From an uncultured Clostridia bacterium (lineage in GTDB: Bacteria; Bacillota; Clostridia; Oscillospirales; Acutalibacteraceae): a DNA stretch of 64,000 nt. Numbering within the stretch: position 1 is the stretch's first letter; the number at the start of each line of letters is the position of its first letter. The stretch is from contig CAKNOA010000002.1 in NCBI GenBank assembly GCA_930990065.1, positions 1 to 64,000 on the forward strand. The letters run 5' to 3'. The notes beneath the pieces are model-generated. The model did no database searches. It was not told the DNA's origin and saw only the letters and a program-made list of their open reading frames with translations. This document shows, piece after piece, positions 51,160-60,226 of the stretch. Made by a program: the position numbers and the translations under genes.

Positions 51160-52908
51160 ATGAACATGGGATTTACCGGCCGGTTAATGAAAATGGCGCG
51201 GCGCCACTGGGGTACGTTATTGATCGCGGTGCTGGGGATTATCGGTGCGGCGCTTTTAAACTTGGTCACACCGGAAATTACCCGGCGGCTGACCGCGGGG
51301 CTGCAGGAGGGCGTGTTGACGCAAAATGGCCTGTGGATTTACGCGCTGGTGCTGGTAGGGGCGTATCTCGTAAGGGCCGTGTGCCGGTTTATCCAGCTGG
51401 GGATTTCCCACTTGGCGGCGTGGCGCTTTGTGCCGGAACTGACGTTAACGGTATATGATAAATTGCAGGCGCTGTCCCTGCGGTATTACCACGACAAACA
51501 GACCGGCGATTTGATGAGCCGCATGGTCAACGACACCCGGCAAATCGAAATCCTGGTGGCCCACGCCATCCCCGATTTGCTCAGCAACGTGCTCATCGTG
51601 CTGGGGGTGGCGGTGATGCTGTTTGTGATCAACCCGGTGCTCGCGGCGTTTACGCTGATTCCCGTGCCGTTTGTGGTGCTGCTCAGTTTGCAGTATTCCA
51701 AACGGGTGGCGCCGCTCTATCGCGTAAACCAACGGGTGCTGGGCGAACTCAACGGCATTTTGCAGGACCATGTGTCCGGCATGCGGGAAATCCAGACGTT
51801 CCACAAAGAACAGGCGGAACACGAAAAAATCGCGCAGGAATGCGATACCTATTCCCGGGTGAACGTCCACGCGAATTTCGCCAACGCCGTGTACCAGCCG
51901 CTGGTGCAGCTGCTCACATCTCTGGGTACCGTGATTGTGGTGGCGTTGGGCGGCAGTATGGCGCTGGGGGGCGACATGGCCGTGAGCGACGTCGTAGGCT
52001 TTATGATGTACTTAGCGCTTTTCTACGAACCGCTGGCCACCCTGGCCCGGCTGGTGGAAGACGTACAGCAGACCTACGCCGGGGCGGTGCGGGTATTCGA
52101 TATTCTCGACGCCGAATCGGAAATTAAAGAAGATGAAACCCCCGTCCCGCTGCCGGAAGGGAAAGGGGATATTGTGTTTGACCATGTATCCTTCTGGTAC
52201 GATCCGGCCGAACCGGTGCTCCGGGATATTTCATTCCATGCGGCGCCGGGCACTATGGTGGCGCTGGTCGGCCCCACCGGGGTGGGGAAAACCACCATCA
52301 CAGCGCTATTAGAGCGGTTTTATGACCCCGTTTCCGGCCGGGTGTTGCTCGATGGCGTCGATATCCGCCATGCCCGTTTAGCCGACGTGCGCGACCGGCT
52401 TTCCATGGTGCTGCAAGACACGTTCCTGTTTAACGGCACCATTGCGGAAAATATCGCCTATGGGGTGGAAAGCGCCACGAGGGAGGAAATCGAAGCGGCC
52501 GCCCGGGCGGCCCATGCCGACGAATTTATCCGCCGTATGCCCAAAGGGTACGAAACGCCCGTGGGGGAACGGGGCGTGCGGCTATCAGGCGGGCAAAAGC
52601 AGCGGCTGTCTATTGCCCGGGCTATTTTGCGGGACACGCCGGTGCTGATTTTGGATGAAGCCACCTCGGCCGTGGATACCGAAACCGAAGCGGAAATCCA
52701 AAAAGCCATCGACCACCTGGCCGGGTCCCGAACCATGATCGTGATTGCCCACCGGCTTTCCACCGTGCGCCGGGCCGACCAGATTTTGGTACTGAAAGAG
52801 GGGCGCATTGTGGAACAGGGCCGCCACGAAGAACTATTGGCCCAAAATGGCCTTTATAAAGAGCTGTGCGACAAACAGGCCATCGCCGCCGGGGACGAAA
52901 AGGCGTAA
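51160..52908 (+). CDS. ABC exporter (fused permease and ATPase)
   Basis: This 582-residue half-transporter has six membrane helices within about residues 15-290. The nucleotide-binding domain has Walker A GPTGVGKTT, ABC signature LSGGQKQRLSIARA, Walker B LILDEATSAVD and the H-loop VIAHRLST. It would work as a homodimer or pair with another half, exporting lipids, peptides or drugs. No partner is adjacent, so the substrate is unknown. The ATG follows AGAGGGGG. Confidence 0.92.
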   Translation: MNMGFTGRLMKMARRHWGTLLIAVLGIIGAALLNLVTPEITRRLTAGLQEGVLTQNGLWIYALVLVGAYLVRAVCRFIQLGISHLAAWRFVPELTLTVYDKLQALSLRYYHDKQTGDLMSRMVNDTRQIEILVAHAIPDLLSNVLIVLGVAVMLFVINPVLAAFTLIPVPFVVLLSLQYSKRVAPLYRVNQRVLGELNGILQDHVSGMREIQTFHKEQAEHEKIAQECDTYSRVNVHANFANAVYQPLVQLLTSLGTVIVVALGGSMALGGDMAVSDVVGFMMYLALFYEPLATLARLVEDVQQTYAGAVRVFDILDAESEIKEDETPVPLPEGKGDIVFDHVSFWYDPAEPVLRDISFHAAPGTMVALVGPTGVGKTTITALLERFYDPVSGRVLLDGVDIRHARLADVRDRLSMVLQDTFLFNGTIAENIAYGVESATREEIEAAARAAHADEFIRRMPKGYETPVGERGVRLSGGQKQRLSIARAILRDTPVLILDEATSAVDTETEAEIQKAIDHLAGSRTMIVIAHRLSTVRRADQILVLKEGRIVEQGRHEELLAQNGLYKELCDKQAIAAGDEKA

Positions 52909-52925
52909 GCGGGGCAAAAAAGGAC

Positions 52926-52954
52926 TTGTACAGACAGCTTTTGTGTGGTACCAT
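52926..52954 (+). promoter_or_regulatory. promoter of the GH42 gene
   Basis: TTGTAC (52926-52931), 17 nt, TACCAT (52949-52954). Confidence 0.6.
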
Positions 52955-53000
52955 AAAGCCAGAAAACCGGCCCGGCCGGATGAAAGGGGAAGTTGTCGAT

Positions 53001-55064
53001 ATGGAAAAGACCATGCACCTAGACCACCTTGCGTTGGGGGTCTGTTATTACCCGGAACATTGGGATGAACACCTATGGCAGGAAGATTTGCGCCGCATGA
53101 AAGAAAACGGTATCGAGTGTGTGCGGGTGGGGGAATTTGCCTGGAGCAAAATCGAACCCACCGAAGGGCATTTCGATTTTTCGTTCTTTGACCGTTTTTT
53201 GGATTTGTGCAGCAGGGAAGAGATGAACGTGATCTTCTGCACACCCACCTGCACGCCCCCGGCGTGGCTCACGGAAAAATACCCCGAAACCCTCAATGCC
53301 CGGCCGGACGGGGTGCTGTACCGCCACGGGCTGCGGCAGCACCACAATTATACCAGCGAAACGTACTTATCCTTCTGCGACCGCATCATTACCCAAATGG
53401 CCATGCATTATGGCCGCCATCCGGCCATTGTGGGGTGGCAGCTGGATAATGAATGCAACTGCGAAGTGAATGTGTACTACAGCGAAAGCGACCACAAGGC
53501 GTTCCGCACTTTTATGAAGGAACAGTTCGGCACCCTCGAAAACCTGAATGACAAAATGGGCACCGTGTTCTGGAACCAGACGTACACCAGCTGGGACGAA
53601 ATTTACCTGCCCCGCCCGGTGACGTCCCCCGGATTTAATCCGCATATGAAACTGATGGAAAAGCGCTTTATCAGCGCCATCATCACCCGGTATTTGGAGC
53701 GGCAGAGCGCCATTTTGCGCCGGTATATCCCGGATAACGTCTTTATTACCACCAACGGCATTTTTGGCCATTTGGATAGCCACGAGATGACCCAGCGGGC
53801 GCTGTCGTTTATGACCTACGACAACTACCCGAATTTTGCCTTTGATGAAGGCAATCACCCGAACGAACCCGGCGCCATGAATGACCGCCGCTTTGGCTGG
53901 AGCCTGACCCGCACCCGCTCCATTTCGCCCAATTTCGGCATTATGGAACAGCAGTCGGGGCCCGGCGGCTGGGTCAGCCGTATGCGCCAGCCCGCCCCCA
54001 AACCGGGCCAGATGCGGCTGTGGACCTGGCAGGCCATTGCCCACGGGGCCGATTTCGTGTCGTATTTCCGGTGGCGTACGGCGCCGGTGGGCACGGAAAT
54101 TTACTGGCACGGGCTGTTAAATTACGATAACGAGCCGAACCGCCGGTTAAGGGAACTAAAGAAAATTGCCGCGGAAACTGAAAAAATGGCCGCTCTGGCC
54201 GGTTCCCGGTACCAGGCCCGCATTGCCATGGTGAAAGATTACAGCAACGAATGGGACAGCGAACAGGACAACTGGCGCCGGCAGGACAGCATCAGCGATT
54301 ACGGTTGGTACGAAGCCGGTCAGGTGTGCCATACGCCCATGGATTTTGTCTACTTGCCCGAAGAGGGAAGCGAGCGCACCGTGACGGTGGAAGACCTGTT
54401 ACGGTATGATGTGCTTGTTTATCCGCATCCCACCATTTTGACAAAACCCCGGGCCGATTTGCTGCGCCGGTACGCCGAACGGGGCGGCACGCTGATCCTC
54501 GGTGTGCGCACCGGGTATAAGGATGAATACGGGCGCTGCCCCATGCGGCCCATGCCCGGGTACGCCATGGAACTGGCGGGGGTGAAGGTGGAAGATTTCA
54601 CCCTGCTGTGCGAAGCCGACGGTCCGGAAACCGTCATGTGGGGCGGCGAGCGGCTGCCGGCTCCCGAATTTAACGAAGTGCTGCTGCCCTTGCCCGGCAC
54701 CAAAGCCGTTGGGTTCTTCTGCGGCAATTACTACGACGGCCGCCCGGCGTTGACCGAACGGCAGGTGGGCAAAGGAAAGGTGTACTATTACGGGGCGGCC
54801 TTTAATCGGGAAACCGCCGTGCAGTTCCTGAAAAAGCTGCACATGGACGAAACCTATGGGGATTGGGTCGAAGCCCCCTGGGATGTGGAAGTGGCCGTGC
54901 GGGAAAAGGACGGCAAAAAGACCTTCTTCCTGCTCAACTACAAAGCGGCGCCCCGCCGGGTGATGCTGGCGAAAGAGATGGTAAACAGCCTGACAGGCGA
55001 AACGTGCCAGGGCCCGGTGGAACTTCCGGCTTATGGGGTTTTGATCCTGCACGAAAACGCATAA
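53001..55064 (+). CDS. GH42 beta-galactosidase
   Basis: This 687-residue family 42 enzyme cleaves beta-galactosides or arabinogalacto-oligosaccharides. It has LGVCYYPEHWDE, VRVGEFAWSKIEPTEG, the acid/base Glu in WQLDNECNC, and the nucleophile Glu in the NFGIMEQQSGPGGW segment. The trimerisation and C-terminal beta domains follow. There is no signal peptide, so it is cytosolic. The ATG at 53001 follows AAAGGGGAAG. It is a single-gene unit with its own promoter and terminator. Confidence 0.93.
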   Translation: MEKTMHLDHLALGVCYYPEHWDEHLWQEDLRRMKENGIECVRVGEFAWSKIEPTEGHFDFSFFDRFLDLCSREEMNVIFCTPTCTPPAWLTEKYPETLNARPDGVLYRHGLRQHHNYTSETYLSFCDRIITQMAMHYGRHPAIVGWQLDNECNCEVNVYYSESDHKAFRTFMKEQFGTLENLNDKMGTVFWNQTYTSWDEIYLPRPVTSPGFNPHMKLMEKRFISAIITRYLERQSAILRRYIPDNVFITTNGIFGHLDSHEMTQRALSFMTYDNYPNFAFDEGNHPNEPGAMNDRRFGWSLTRTRSISPNFGIMEQQSGPGGWVSRMRQPAPKPGQMRLWTWQAIAHGADFVSYFRWRTAPVGTEIYWHGLLNYDNEPNRRLRELKKIAAETEKMAALAGSRYQARIAMVKDYSNEWDSEQDNWRRQDSISDYGWYEAGQVCHTPMDFVYLPEEGSERTVTVEDLLRYDVLVYPHPTILTKPRADLLRRYAERGGTLILGVRTGYKDEYGRCPMRPMPGYAMELAGVKVEDFTLLCEADGPETVMWGGERLPAPEFNEVLLPLPGTKAVGFFCGNYYDGRPALTERQVGKGKVYYYGAAFNRETAVQFLKKLHMDETYGDWVEAPWDVEVAVREKDGKKTFFLLNYKAAPRRVMLAKEMVNSLTGETCQGPVELPAYGVLILHENA

Positions 55065-55080
55065 AAAGGAACGAAAGAAA

Positions 55081-55115
55081 GCAACCGGCGCTATGTAAGT
55101 GCCGGTTGCCTTTTT
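55081..55115 (+). terminator. GH42 terminator
   Basis: GCAACCGGC pairs with GCCGGTTGC, followed by CTTTTT. Confidence 0.93.
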
Positions 55116-55143
55116 ATGTAGGAAGAGGGGGAAAGGGCCCTTC

Positions 55144-55172
55144 TTGCGCCCCCTTTGGTTTCGTAGTATACT
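55144..55172 (+). promoter_or_regulatory. promoter of the hydroxyacid dehydrogenase gene
   Basis: TTGCGC (55144-55149), 17 nt, TATACT (55167-55172). Confidence 0.65.
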
Positions 55173-55230
55173 ATATTTTGTATATTGTCTTAGAAAAAAG
55201 GATTTTTTGATCCCAAGGGAGGAAATGAGT

Positions 55231-56232
55231 ATGAAAATATTGCTGATTGGGGCCAAGGAACGGTTCGAAACCTATTTGCCCCAAAACGGCCCGTTGGGCG
55301 CGTTTGCCGCCGGGTGCGACAAAGTCTATCTGCCCCGGGGCGCTTCGGCCGGTGACATCCAAAAGGCCGGGGCGGGAGCTAGGGCCATTGTGGCCGACCC
55401 CATGACGCCGGTACCCGGCGAAGCGATTATGGCGCTGCCGGATTTGCGGCTGATCCAGTCAGAAGGCGTGGGGGTCAACGGCTTTGACGCTGCCGCGGCC
55501 AACGAAAAAGGCGTTTTTATCTGCAACTGCAAAGGGGTCAATGCCGGGGCCGTGGCCGAACAGAACGTGATGCTCAGCCTGATGCTGTTGCGCCGGGCCG
55601 TGGTGGCCGATGCCGCCGTGCGGGCCGGGCACCAGATGGACATGAAAGAGACCATGATGCTGGGGGGCATTACGGAACTGTCCCAGTGCCGCGTGGGGCT
55701 GCTGGGCTTTGGCGACATTGCCAGAGCGACCGCCCGGCGGCTTTCTCCCTTTGGGTGTGAACTGCTGTATTGGAACCGCACCCGCCGCCCGGTGGAGGAA
55801 GAACGGGAGTACGGGGTGATCTACTGCGAAAAAGCGGACCTGCTCGCCCAGTGCGACATTGTGATGCTGTGTGTGGCGGTCACGCCCGAAACTTCCGGCA
55901 TGGTGAACGACGAATTTTTGGCGGCCATGAAGCCCGGCGCGCTGCTCATCAACACGGCCCGGGGCGATCTGGTGGAAAATGAAGCGCTGATCCGTGCGCT
56001 CTCTAGCGGCCATCTCGCCGGCGCGGGGCTCGATACCGTGTCCCCCGAACCGGTACCGGAAGACCACCCGCTGCTGCATCTGCCGAAAGAGGTGGCGGAA
56101 AAACTTGTCTTTTCGCCCCATATCGGCGGCATCACCGTGGGGTCGTTCCAGCGGGCCCACCGGTTTATCTGGGAAAACGTGTGGCGGATAGAAAAAGGCG
56201 AAAAACCCCTGTATGTGACAAACCAGCCGTAA
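55231..56232 (+). CDS. D-isomer-specific 2-hydroxyacid dehydrogenase
   Basis: This 333-residue NAD(P)-dependent enzyme interconverts 2-hydroxy and 2-oxo acids. The Rossmann loop is VGLLGFGDIARATA, the catalytic Arg is in NTARGDLVE, the Glu in DTVSPEPVPEDHPL and the His in FSPHIGG. The exact acid is unknown; phosphoglycerate, hydroxypyruvate or glyoxylate are all possible. I use the ATG at 55231, 8 nt after AGGGAGG; the other ATG is 6 bases earlier. Confidence 0.9.
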   Translation: MKILLIGAKERFETYLPQNGPLGAFAAGCDKVYLPRGASAGDIQKAGAGARAIVADPMTPVPGEAIMALPDLRLIQSEGVGVNGFDAAAANEKGVFICNCKGVNAGAVAEQNVMLSLMLLRRAVVADAAVRAGHQMDMKETMMLGGITELSQCRVGLLGFGDIARATARRLSPFGCELLYWNRTRRPVEEEREYGVIYCEKADLLAQCDIVMLCVAVTPETSGMVNDEFLAAMKPGALLINTARGDLVENEALIRALSSGHLAGAGLDTVSPEPVPEDHPLLHLPKEVAEKLVFSPHIGGITVGSFQRAHRFIWENVWRIEKGEKPLYVTNQP

Positions 56233-56243
56233 AAACGGCACAC

Positions 56244-56272
56244 TTGCAAATTTTTCCCGTTTGTGCTATACT
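56244..56272 (+). promoter_or_regulatory. promoter of the thiamine-transport operon
   Basis: TTGCAA (56244-56249), 17 nt, TATACT (56267-56272). Confidence 0.8.
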
Positions 56273-56297
56273 CTGTAACCGAAAAAAACCGCACAAG

Positions 56298-56397
56298 TGA
56301 ATACCCGGGGGGCCGGACGCATCCGGCTGAGATATGGGACAGACCGCCCATGACCCGTTGAACCTGTTGGATCATGCCATCGTAGGGAGACGAATAG
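56298..56397 (+). ncRNA. TPP riboswitch (THI element)
   Basis: The conserved THI-box blocks are in order: GGGG, GGCTGAGAT with the ATGGG/CCCAT helix, ACCCGTTGAACCTG, and GGATCATGCCATCGTAGGGA. It binds thiamine pyrophosphate in the nascent RNA and controls the downstream operon. Confidence 0.96.
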
Positions 56398-56418
56398 ACG
56401 CGCCGTTACCGGTGCGAG

Positions 56419-56455
56419 AAAAAGCTGCTCAGCGAAGGCTGTGCGGCTTTTTTTA
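56419..56455 (+). terminator. expression-platform terminator of the TPP riboswitch
   Basis: AAAGCTGC pairs with GCGGCTTT (one G-U) and T7 follows, 22 nt after the aptamer. TPP binding should favour it and stop transcription of the transporter genes. Confidence 0.82.
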
Positions 56456-56528
56456 TGCCCTTTTGTGGGGGAAACAAATATCCGGTATACGGGGCGGGCC
56501 CTGCGGCCCGGGAAAGGAAGAAAAAAAC

Positions 56529-57134
56529 ATGAAAACAGAAACCTGGAAATTGCGCGACATTATTCTGATGGCCATTTTCGGCGTGGTCTTTGCCGTTGTG
56601 TATCTGGCGGTATTCGACGGCGGCATGGCGCTTTCGGCGGCGTTGGCGCCTGCGGGGTTATCGAACTATGCGTTCGAAATCATCTATGGCGTGTGGTTTA
56701 TGGCGGCCACTTTGGCGGCGTACATCATCCGCAAGCCCGGTGCCGCGCTGATTACCGAAATGCTGGCTTCTGCCATCGAATTGCTCATGGGCAATTCCGG
56801 CGGGCTGACGGTGGTCCTCACCGGCCTGATTCAGGGCGCCGGGGCGGAAGTCGTGTTCCTGCTGTTCCGGTACAAAAAGTGGAACTTTGTGTCGATGTCC
56901 CTGGCGGGCATGCTGTCGGCGGTGTTCATTTTCTGCTATGAACTCTACTACCTCAACTACATCGCGCTGGCGCCGTCGCTGCTCATTGGGCAGCTGGCCG
57001 TTCGGTTTGTCAGTGCTATTGTGTTTTCCGGCATCCTGTGCAAAGTGCTGGGCGATCTGCTGGCCCGCACCGGCGTACTGAAAAGCTACGCGATTGGCGC
57101 CGAACTGAAACAGCCGGATGTGTATGACGATTAA
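56529..57134 (+). CDS. ykoE: ECF transporter substrate-binding membrane protein YkoE
   Basis: This 201-residue polytopic S component of the YkoE family has about six membrane segments and WKLRDIILMAIFGVVFAVVYLA at the start. YkoE proteins bind thiamine or its HMP precursor and work with the YkoD ATPase and YkoC T subunit. The ATG follows GGAAAGGAAG. It is the first gene after the TPP riboswitch, which fixes the vitamin. Confidence 0.9.
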   Translation: MKTETWKLRDIILMAIFGVVFAVVYLAVFDGGMALSAALAPAGLSNYAFEIIYGVWFMAATLAAYIIRKPGAALITEMLASAIELLMGNSGGLTVVLTGLIQGAGAEVVFLLFRYKKWNFVSMSLAGMLSAVFIFCYELYYLNYIALAPSLLIGQLAVRFVSAIVFSGILCKVLGDLLARTGVLKSYAIGAELKQPDVYDD

Positions 57135-57176
57135 AGCCCTGTAGCGGGGAAGGATAAGAAAGGAAGGCAATTCGCG

Positions 57177-58058
57177 ATGGAAAAAATCAAAGTAGTACTG
57201 GACTGGTTCCCGAATACCAACCACACGGGCTTTTTGCTGGCCCAGAAAAACGGCTGGTTCACCGAAAGCGGCCTGGACGTGGAAATTTTCGGGGAAGTCC
57301 ACGGTAACATGGACCTGCACGGCGCTGATTTCGTGCTGGGGCCGGAAATCGCCATGCTGGAATGCATGGAACGGGGCATTGGCATGACGGCGGTGGCCAC
57401 CCTGACGCAAAAGTGCGATTCCGGGATCGTGTCGTTAAAAGAAGCGGGCATCACGTCGCCCCGCATGCTGGAAGGCAAGCGCCTGACCCATTGGACCCCG
57501 GCCTGGTTCCACGCGGCGATCAGCCGGGTGGTGGAAAAAGACGGCGGCGATTACAGCAAAGTGAAGCTCGTCAACATGGATGTGGGCGACATTGTAGCCA
57601 CCCTGGGGACGGTAGCCGACGCGACGTGGGTCTATGAAAACTGGGAAAACCAGGTGCTGCTCGAAGCCGGGAAAGAGATCAACTATTTTAACCTGGGCGA
57701 TGTCGACCCCATTTTCGATTTCTGCGCGCCCAGCATCGCGGCTACCCACGAAATTTTGCAGCAGCGTCCCGAAGCGGTGCGTAAATTCCTGGCTGTGCTG
57801 GAACGCGGGTACATCCAGGCGGCCCGGTTCCCGGAGGAATCGGTGCTATCAGTGAAAGAATATATGCCCAAAGGCAGCAGCGACAGCTTGCTCATCCGCA
57901 GCCAGAAGCACCTGTCTTCCATCCTGCTGGATGAAAACGGACACTGGGGCCGCATCCGCCCCGAACGCTGGGACCGCATGGCCGATTTCCTGGTGGAAAA
58001 GGGCATCATCAGCCGCCGCCGGGAAAACGAATACACTAACGCCTATCTGCCGGAGTAA
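57177..58058 (+). CDS. NMT1/THI5-like (ThiY-type) protein lacking a signal peptide
   Basis: This 293-residue protein of the NMT1/THI5-like periplasmic-binding-protein fold opens KVVLDWFPNTNHTGFLLAQKNGWFTESGLDVEI and ends EYTNAYLPE, both typical of the family. ThiY members bind formylaminopyrimidine outside the cell. Here the protein begins directly with the mature domain behind AAAGGAAGG, only 42 nt after ykoE, so no signal peptide or lipobox can be present. It lacks the yeast HMP-synthase CCCFC motif. It could be a cytosolic pyrimidine-binding or salvage protein of the YkoE system. The family is sure and the role is not. Confidence 0.85.
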   Translation: MEKIKVVLDWFPNTNHTGFLLAQKNGWFTESGLDVEIFGEVHGNMDLHGADFVLGPEIAMLECMERGIGMTAVATLTQKCDSGIVSLKEAGITSPRMLEGKRLTHWTPAWFHAAISRVVEKDGGDYSKVKLVNMDVGDIVATLGTVADATWVYENWENQVLLEAGKEINYFNLGDVDPIFDFCAPSIAATHEILQQRPEAVRKFLAVLERGYIQAARFPEESVLSVKEYMPKGSSDSLLIRSQKHLSSILLDENGHWGRIRPERWDRMADFLVEKGIISRRRENEYTNAYLPE

Positions 58059-58062
58059 GCCC

Positions 58063-59484
58063 ATGGCGCTTTCGGTCGAAAAGATTACGTTTGCCTACAC
58101 CCGGCAGGGCCGCCCCATTTTGCAGCAGTTTTCCGCCCGGTTTGAAAAGGACGCCATCACCGTGTTGACGGGGGCGTCCGGCTGCGGTAAATCGACGCTG
58201 CTCTATGTGATGGCGGGCATCTACCCCGGGGATGCGGGCTTTTTGCGGGAAGGCACGGTGACCGTCGACGGGCAGGACCCGGCGCAGCTGCCGCCGCCGG
58301 AAAAGTGCGCCGTCATCGGCATGATGTTCCAAAACCCGGAATTGCAGTTTTGCATGGATACGGTAGAAAACGAGCTGATTTTCTGCCTGGAAAACCGGTG
58401 TGTCCCGCCCGAGGAGATCCCTGCCCGGGTGGATGACGCGCTGAAATTTTGCGGCATCAGCCCCCTGCGGCACCGCACGCTCTTGTCTTTATCCGGGGGC
58501 GAACGGCAAAAAGTCATGCTGGCCTGCACCGTGGCGCTGCAATCAAAGTGGCTGCTACTGGATGAACCCTTTGCCAACGTGGATGAACAGAGCGCGGCGC
58601 AGATCGCCCAAAAGCTTCGCCGGCTGCATGAAGAGCGGCAGGTGGGCATTGTGGCAGTCGACCACCGGCTGGACCACTGGCTGCAAGTAGCGGACACCCT
58701 GTGCGTGATGGAAAACGGGGCCATCACCGAAACGGCCCCCATGGACCACCCGCCGGCCAGTGACTGGCTGGAAGAAAGGGGCATTATCGTGCCCCACCGG
58801 CCGTACCGCGCGCCGGTTTCCCACCGCGAAGCCGGGGACACGGCCCTATCCCTTCAGCATGTCACCGTGCGCCTGGGGGGCAAACCGGTGCTGCTCGATT
58901 GCAGCGCGGATTTTGCCGCCGGGCAGGTCCACGCCATTTTGGGGGAGAGCGGCTGCGGCAAGAGTACGTTGTTTGGCGCGGTGACGGGGCTGTGTAAGTA
59001 TGCCGGCACCGTCACGGTCGCAGGGGTCAATGCGAAAAAGCACCGCCATCTGGCGCCGGGCACCCTGGGGCTGGTCACCCAGAACCCCCAGGACCAGTTT
59101 GTGTTCGACACCGTGTATGAGGAAGTGTACAAAAGCCTGCTGTCAAAAGGCGAAAAGGTGGCCAGCGCGGAAACGGAACGGGTGCTGCGCGAGAGCAATT
59201 TGTGGCGGTACCGCGATTTGTCGCCCTATATGCTCAGCCAGGGCCAGCAGCGCCGGTTGGGCGTGACGGCGCTGTTATCCTATGACTGTTCGGTGCTGCT
59301 GTGTGACGAACCCACCTACGCCCAGGACCGCCGCAATACCGTGGCGCTGATGGACGGGCTCACCCGCCAGGCGGGGGAAAAGGGCGTGTGCCTGTTGTTT
59401 TCCACCCACGACAGTGAACTGGCCGAAAGTTATGCCGATGTGATTTGGCATTTGGAAGGGGGCAAGCTCTATGCGCAGTCTTGA
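58063..59484 (+). CDS. ykoD: ECF transporter ATPase with two ABC domains (YkoD)
   Basis: This 473-residue fused ATPase has two nucleotide-binding domains. The first shows GASGCGKSTLL, LSGGERQKVML and LLLDEPFANVD; the second shows GESGCGKSTLF, LSQGQQRRLGV (a degenerate signature) and LLCDEPT. It powers the YkoEDC vitamin transporter. The ATG lies 4 nt after the upstream stop, behind GGAG. Confidence 0.92.
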   Translation: MALSVEKITFAYTRQGRPILQQFSARFEKDAITVLTGASGCGKSTLLYVMAGIYPGDAGFLREGTVTVDGQDPAQLPPPEKCAVIGMMFQNPELQFCMDTVENELIFCLENRCVPPEEIPARVDDALKFCGISPLRHRTLLSLSGGERQKVMLACTVALQSKWLLLDEPFANVDEQSAAQIAQKLRRLHEERQVGIVAVDHRLDHWLQVADTLCVMENGAITETAPMDHPPASDWLEERGIIVPHRPYRAPVSHREAGDTALSLQHVTVRLGGKPVLLDCSADFAAGQVHAILGESGCGKSTLFGAVTGLCKYAGTVTVAGVNAKKHRHLAPGTLGLVTQNPQDQFVFDTVYEEVYKSLLSKGEKVASAETERVLRESNLWRYRDLSPYMLSQGQQRRLGVTALLSYDCSVLLCDEPTYAQDRRNTVALMDGLTRQAGEKGVCLLFSTHDSELAESYADVIWHLEGGKLYAQS

Positions 59485-60172
59485 CCCGGCGTGTAAATTT
59501 GTAGGGCTGCTGGTGCCCACCTTCTTTTTGGCGGCGTTTTCGAACCCCTTTTGGAATTTGGTGTTTTTTGCCCTGTGTTTTCTGGGGCTGTGTTTCTCGA
59601 AGGTCAACCTTAAGGTGTTTGTGGGCATTATGGCGCCGGTGCTGCTCATGGCGTTTGCCATGTTCATGACCGGGTACCATTTCCCGGCCCAGGGCAATTT
59701 GCCCGTCAATGCCCAAAGCCTGCACATCAGTTCGTCGGCGGTGTATAACGGGCTGCTGATGAGCAGCCGGGTGCTGGCCTATGCGGCGGCAGGGCTGCTG
59801 TTTGCCCTGACCACCGACCGCATTATCATGGTGCGCTCGTTCCAGCAGCATTTCCATTTGCCCCAGGCGTTTGCCTACGGGCTTCTGGCGGCGTGGGGCG
59901 TGTTCCCGCACATGGCGCAGGAGTACCGCCGGGCCCGGGTGGCGCTGCGCATGCGGGGGCAAAAAGCATGGCCGGTGTCACCGGCGGTGCTCAAGCCGCT
60001 GCTCGTAAAATCCGTGCGTTGGTCGGAAGAACTGGCCATCGCCATGGAATCCAAAGGGTTTTCCGGCAAAGCGAAACGCACTCAGTTCCAGCCCTGCCAT
60101 ATCAAACCGGTGGATATTCTCTTCCTGCTTCTGAGCTGTGTGGTTTGGCCCACCCTTCTGTTTCTTTTGTAA
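59471..60172 (+). CDS. ykoC: ECF transporter T component (YkoC)
   Basis: This 233-residue membrane scaffold (EcfT/CbiQ type) has about five helices and the cytosolic coupling segments RVALRMRGQKA and AIAMESKGFSGKAKRT (Ala-Arg-Gly-like motifs). It overlaps ykoD by 14 nt. It completes an ECF module of S, A-A and T components. Confidence 0.92.
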   Translation: MRSLDPACKFVGLLVPTFFLAAFSNPFWNLVFFALCFLGLCFSKVNLKVFVGIMAPVLLMAFAMFMTGYHFPAQGNLPVNAQSLHISSSAVYNGLLMSSRVLAYAAAGLLFALTTDRIIMVRSFQQHFHLPQAFAYGLLAAWGVFPHMAQEYRRARVALRMRGQKAWPVSPAVLKPLLVKSVRWSEELAIAMESKGFSGKAKRTQFQPCHIKPVDILFLLLSCVVWPTLLFLL

Positions 60173-60180
60173 TAGTGAAA

Positions 60181-60216
60181 AAAGGCAGACACTTTTCATA
60201 AGTGTCTGCCTTTTCT
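60181..60216. terminator. terminator shared by ykoC and the convergent GH3 gene
   Basis: A perfect 11-bp stem GGCAGACACTT/AAGTGTCTGCC with flanking A and T runs on both sides. Confidence 0.94.
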
Positions 60217-60226
60217 TTTTCCTCTT

